DNA of 64,000 bases from Sphagnum compactum (Eukaryota; Bryophyta; Sphagnopsida; Sphagnales), in assembly GCA_965153455.1 (NCBI GenBank), contig OZ234504.1, forward strand, positions 11,098,001 to 11,162,000. The letters are read 5' to 3'. Shown piece by piece: positions 59,931 to 64,000 of this stretch (the stretch's first letter is position 1; every line of letters begins with the position of its first letter). A model generated the notes under the pieces. The model had not been told where the DNA came from, did no database searches, and saw only the letters and a program-made list of their open reading frames with translations. Made by a program: the position numbers and the translations under genes.

Positions 59931-60250
59931 AGACTAAAGCACACTAAACTTTTCCTTATTTATAAGAAGAGTGAGGAGAAAAAAAAGGTTAGGGGTTAGG
60001 GCAATTCTCCCTTTGCAATGTCTAGAACATAAAACCTTAATTTTAAAAAATAAAATAACCCTACCTACTACCTACCATTAATTTACTAATTATTAACACC
60101 TAACACCCTAACTTTGTTAATTTTTAATATATTACTAGGGTATAAAAAAATTAAATGAAAAGGTTTCAAACGGGTAGTTCCCAACCCAATGAAACCATGA
60201 TGTATTCAAGGTGATAACCAACTTGAAACCTTAGCCAGTTTTCAGCTTTG
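59931..60250. other. AT-rich spacer
   Basis: No gene seen. It contains two GGTTAGGG-like words and a CCCTACCTACTACCTACC stretch of the CCTAGG vocabulary. Confidence 0.4.
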
Positions 60251-60592
60251 TTCTGAGACTCACCTAACAATGGTGTTTATTCACATGAAACATGAATCCT
60301 AACATCTTTAGTAATGAAAGTAAAGGCATCCCTAACAATAGTCGTAGGTTGTGGTGCATTCCCTTTTATAAAAATAATAGAAAAGGTGTATACCCATTGA
60401 GTTTATAGGATGACCACATATGCAATGTGCTAAGCCAAGATTTGCTAGATGGGGCAAACCCCACTTGGTGCGCAACATTATGGAAAATATGTCTAAAGCC
60501 ATATGAAGTGACAAAATGATTGGGTGAGCATAAAACCAAGCCCCCAAACTTGCATAAAATTGGAATTGAATGTAATGAGAATCAAAAGTCAT
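60250..60592 (-). pseudogene. LINE-like retrotransposon C-terminal fragment
   Basis: The minus-strand frame reads GAWFYAHPIILSLHMALDIF, LRTKWGLPHLANLGLAHC, then CGHPINSMGIHLF and RECTTTYD. It recalls the C-terminal part of the non-LTR RT family seen at 31.7-32.8 kb, in which a Cys-rich CICGHPIDSMGIHLFRC-type segment follows the RT. One later Cys has become Tyr here. Only this fragment is seen. Confidence 0.65.
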
Positions 60593-62410
60593 GTTAAAGA
60601 TGATGTTTGAAATGCATGCTTACATGCAACCTCTTTTCAAGAAATATTTTTCTTGCAAATGATTCATTCCCTTCTTTAAAAATTGTTTGAAAAGGCAGTG
60701 CAACTTTCATTATAGGGGAAAATGGTCACGTGCAAACCTCATGTAAGTTCAAAATTATATATTGTTGGCTCCTCCAAGTAATGTTCTGCACACGAGAATT
60801 CCTACTATTAATAAGAATGGGTGACAATCTTGCAAGATGTGATGGGTTTTGGTCCTATTTTTTTTCGTTCACTTGACAAGTAGATTGGCAAATACTTTTA
60901 ATTGTACATTTTAGCGTGCTTTCACCCATTTTACCAAATAATATATATTTCAATATTTTAAATTATTCCACCCCAGCCTATTTTAGATTATTTTACTTTT
61001 GGTTTTTCCACCCTAGTATATTTCTAGTTATTTTAGGGTATAACCTATAATACTTGATAATAATGTTATGGGTGGAATAATTATAATAATAATAATTTTT
61101 AAAAAAAAATAATGGTAAAAAAACACAAGGTATAGTTTAAGGTACAATACCTTAGAGTATTTAAAATAATAACAAAAAAATTAAAATTATAATGAATTAC
61201 TTCAATTAATAGTGTATTATGTCAATTTGTAATGAAATATGAGGATTACATAGTGACCCTATAGTGACATATAAACTTTAAGCAAGGTGAAATGATTAAA
61301 GTGATGCGAATCTATTTCATTTTTAAGGTCCCATAGTGATTTAGGTTAGTAAATTACACTCCATTTTTGGACTAATGAAGAGGCTTGGCCAAAGATAATA
61401 ACTAAGTGACACCAAGGTTCAAACTATGCACTTGGGTATAGAATTTCTAGTAACATAAAAGTTCATTCCAAAACATGGAAAATATGATAATATGTAATTA
61501 AGAACTATTTAAATCACAAAAAACCTTGGGTCAACTTGGAATCATTGCATGGAAGAGTTTTCATTCCTTAAAATCCTAACATATAGAACATTTCATCATG
61601 TCTTCAAATTTCCAAGGTTAGTGACAAGATTACATCTATCATAATTTACAAGAATACAATATAAATCCCTAGTTCTAGATGCAATTGCATAATGATTATC
61701 CATCAAAATCATCCATATGACCAAAACCAACATCATATCTTTAACTTCACATTAGCAACCATGAGCTACAAATTTGAAACACTTGCAAGACAAAAGAAAA
61801 GCACAACATTGATCAAATGCATCACATTACCACATACTATAAGCACCTTAAGCCTTTGGAAATTATTCACACTCCACTTTGTGTTCAAATTCAACATCTA
61901 ACTCTTCAATTATATTTGACACTACCTCACATGTAGATGAAATTTTTTTGGGGGGCACCCAACATGTGGATTTGATGGCCAAATTTTGTTAACAAAAATT
62001 AGCTTGTCAAAATGTTTTGTTTGAAAATAACATTTGCAAAGTGCAATCAAAATTCCAACAATAGAAAAATTTCTTTCTATTAAATTTGGCCAATTAGGAT
62101 GTCCAATTATGTTGCCAACATAGTAGTTGTTGGAAACTTGTACATTACAATTGTTGGAAATGTAATTGAAAACAAATTTGTTGATACATGCACGAAATAG
62201 AAAACCAATGCAAAAAATTGATTAGAATTAGAATCATATGATGGGCATGAACTAAACACACACCTTGTTTTCATGGGTGCACTTAAATTTTTGGGCTCCA
62301 ATCTAGAATTTATGTGTGCCTACTTCCATGTTTTTTTCCATTTGTTGGAGTTTTTCAACCAAGCAATACATGTTGAATGTCCACTTGCACACCCTTTACA
62401 AATGCATAAG
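60593..62410. other. AT-rich spacer with scattered repeat debris
   Basis: No gene recognised. Frames at 61.69-61.90 and 62.11-62.30 kb are short, with no known motif; the second may be upstream debris of a hAT element. Confidence 0.4.
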
Positions 62411-62881
62411 TTAGTCCCCAAAAGACTTGTTTTTTAAATAAACATATTGTAGACCTTGAATAAGGCATCTCCAAGCTTTTACATGAAACCATAAAATTGA
62501 AAAAACTACACAAGATTGTAGATTAAACTCCTTATCTTTGACATACACAATAAATTTTTTTGTCAAGGAATACGAGCATGATTTTGGAGCCATGACTATT
62601 TCACAAGTTTTAATAGGCTCAAACAAACCAACTATCACATGTTTAGGCTCCTTGTTGTTGGATAGGAAGTCAACAACCACATGAGCAAACATGGTATGCA
62701 TTACTACAAACACCCATAGTATGTCAAAAGTACATGTGGCAAGCAAACATGTGCTGAATGTAAGTTTTACATATGTGACCAATGGCTTTTTCACTATAGT
62801 AGGCATAATCTCTTCCACAAATATTTTTTTGGATGGGAAAACAACCCTTGAACATAACATGTAAACATTTAATGCAACCAA
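62411..62881 (-). pseudogene. hAT-type transposase N-proximal fragment
   Basis: An open frame of 156 codons contains RVVFPSKKIFVEEIMPTIV, LSNNKEPKHVIVGLFEPIKT and SLTKKFIVYVKDKEFNLQS. These align with the same hAT family (FPSRKIFVEEMLPTMV, GLFE, KKIVAYVKDEGSNLQS). The FDLWMSK block reads TFDILWVFVVMHTMF, so it is frameshifted or degraded. No C-terminal half is seen. Confidence 0.8.
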
Positions 62882-64000
62882 ATGGATACAACTGATCTCA
62901 TTGGCAACCCCAACTTTATCACATTAACATTGCATCTTGTAGGAAAACAATTTATGTTTCATGGTCTTTTTCAAAATTGGTGAGTAGAAGAGAAATATCT
63001 AGAAATTGCACTTGGGGTAACATGTGAATGCTTAGTGGCTAGCTCATGTTCAAATGAAGATCTAAGGCACCTATTTACCTTTTTAGGTCCAAGCATGATA
63101 AAGTACGCCAAAAAATAAGTCCTAAGAAAAGTTAATTTAAAAAACAAGACCTCTTTTCAACATTCACATTCAAAAAAATATTTAAAAACTATTTGAATTG
63201 CATTTTGAAATCATTAAACACTTCATTGAGTTTATTATAAGTTCAACATAAAGTTTGAAGAATTTTTATATAAGAAAAGTGGATGAAAGGTATGTTCGAA
63301 ATTGGCTAGTTGTTCAAATTTTCCAAAATACTTTTACATTAAAACTTTGATAGATTATGACCATAATATGAAAAGTTGAATTTATATCCATATACACTAA
63401 GGCTTTATCAACTTGAAAGTACAACAATTCTAATTGATGGTTTATTTTCATGTATTTGTAACTCTGTTTTGCAAAACTATGACACATACTTTCTAGTACT
63501 TGCATCTCAAAAAATGTACTTAAATGCATATTAAAACATGTGGTTTTTTAATATTATGCAATGAAGTTAAAGAACTTATAATTGTTGATCATTGACGTAA
63601 ATAATATTCATGAATTCAATATATTAATGCATACTTTATGAATACTTTCCAGAAAAGTAGGAAGTGTCATTGACTGGCATACTTTACCATGCTTATGCCT
63701 TTTTCCACATGCTTTTTTAACAAGGTGATTTGTTCCAACTCATATGTTTCTTCATGACAATTATGCCATTGGAGACTGGGTAGTTGATGAAACTCTTGGT
63801 AACCATGAGTGAAAATGTACACACCACAATAATTGGGGCATTCATTGAAGCTTTTGACAATCGTGACAAATAAAATATTCTAGAAATTTTTGATGACCTT
63901 GAAAGCTTGTGAGAAGGAAGAAATCATGATGATGGTGATGCAACAAACTAGACAATTGCAAAGCTCTTGGCAATTGTGAATGAAAGAATGAACATGACAC
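62882..64000. other. AT-rich spacer to window end
   Basis: No gene recognised. A frame at 63.31-63.53 kb is short and lacks known motifs. Confidence 0.4.

Noticed and set aside
59985-60110. GGTTAGGG and CCCTAAC-like words considered as interstitial telomere repeat
   Set aside because: Only two or three imperfect words with no array; they fit the CCTAGG-rich vocabulary seen elsewhere.
1-64000. Search for tRNA and rRNA genes and plastid or mitochondrial insertions
   Set aside because: I saw no cloverleaf with a GGTTCGAATCC-type T arm in a plausible context and no organellar gene sequence; a dedicated scan could still find one.

Overview
This window reads as nuclear DNA of a land plant with a large, transposon-rich genome. 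Spliced GT-AG genes, a plant-type exocyst SEC5, a purple acid phosphatase and PLS-class PPR proteins with the DYW domain support this. The uniform PPR repeats (DMYAKCGSIEDA, KCGQGQKALELFQQM) and the hAT, LINE and Gag families are of a style I associate with ferns and other non-seed plants. A fern-like genome is my best guess; this is inference, not proof.

Layout. 1-31 kb is a gene island: the 3' end of a TKL kinase (+, cut by the window edge); a complete 21-exon SEC5 (-), convergent with it; about 7 kb of repeats (10-17 kb); a six-exon purple acid phosphatase (+); then two paralogous PPR genes in tandem (-) that share a three-exon structure. 31-42 kb holds a decayed LINE reverse transcriptase, a G-box-bearing 36-bp tandem repeat and a decayed Gag-protease element. 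42.7-45.8 kb holds a seven-exon two-ACT-domain protein gene (-), bracketed by two related CTGGTTC-rich blocks. From 46 kb to the end is AT-rich: two CACTA-like MITEs, three decayed hAT transposase fragments, a long foldback, several tandem repeats and LINE debris, with no intact gene seen.

I built exon models by hand from splice sites and reading phase. For SEC5, the ACT gene and both PPR genes the summed exon lengths are whole codons and join in frame. The phosphatase also sums to whole codons, but its exon 1/2 junction is uncertain. Family assignments come from recognition, not from a search.

Most interesting. Both PPR genes encode, upstream of the PPR array, a short W-rich segment split by an intron that closely resembles the PDF motif of plant organellar single-strand DNA-binding (OSB) proteins. 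One paralogue keeps a complete DYW editing domain. The other has three more PPR blocks but stops early, with its DYW region surviving only as frame-broken remnants. In the repeats, a roughly 2.5 kb element occurs twice in the same order with a middle segment of very different length, in one copy a long field of CCTAAGG/CCTAGG-like words.
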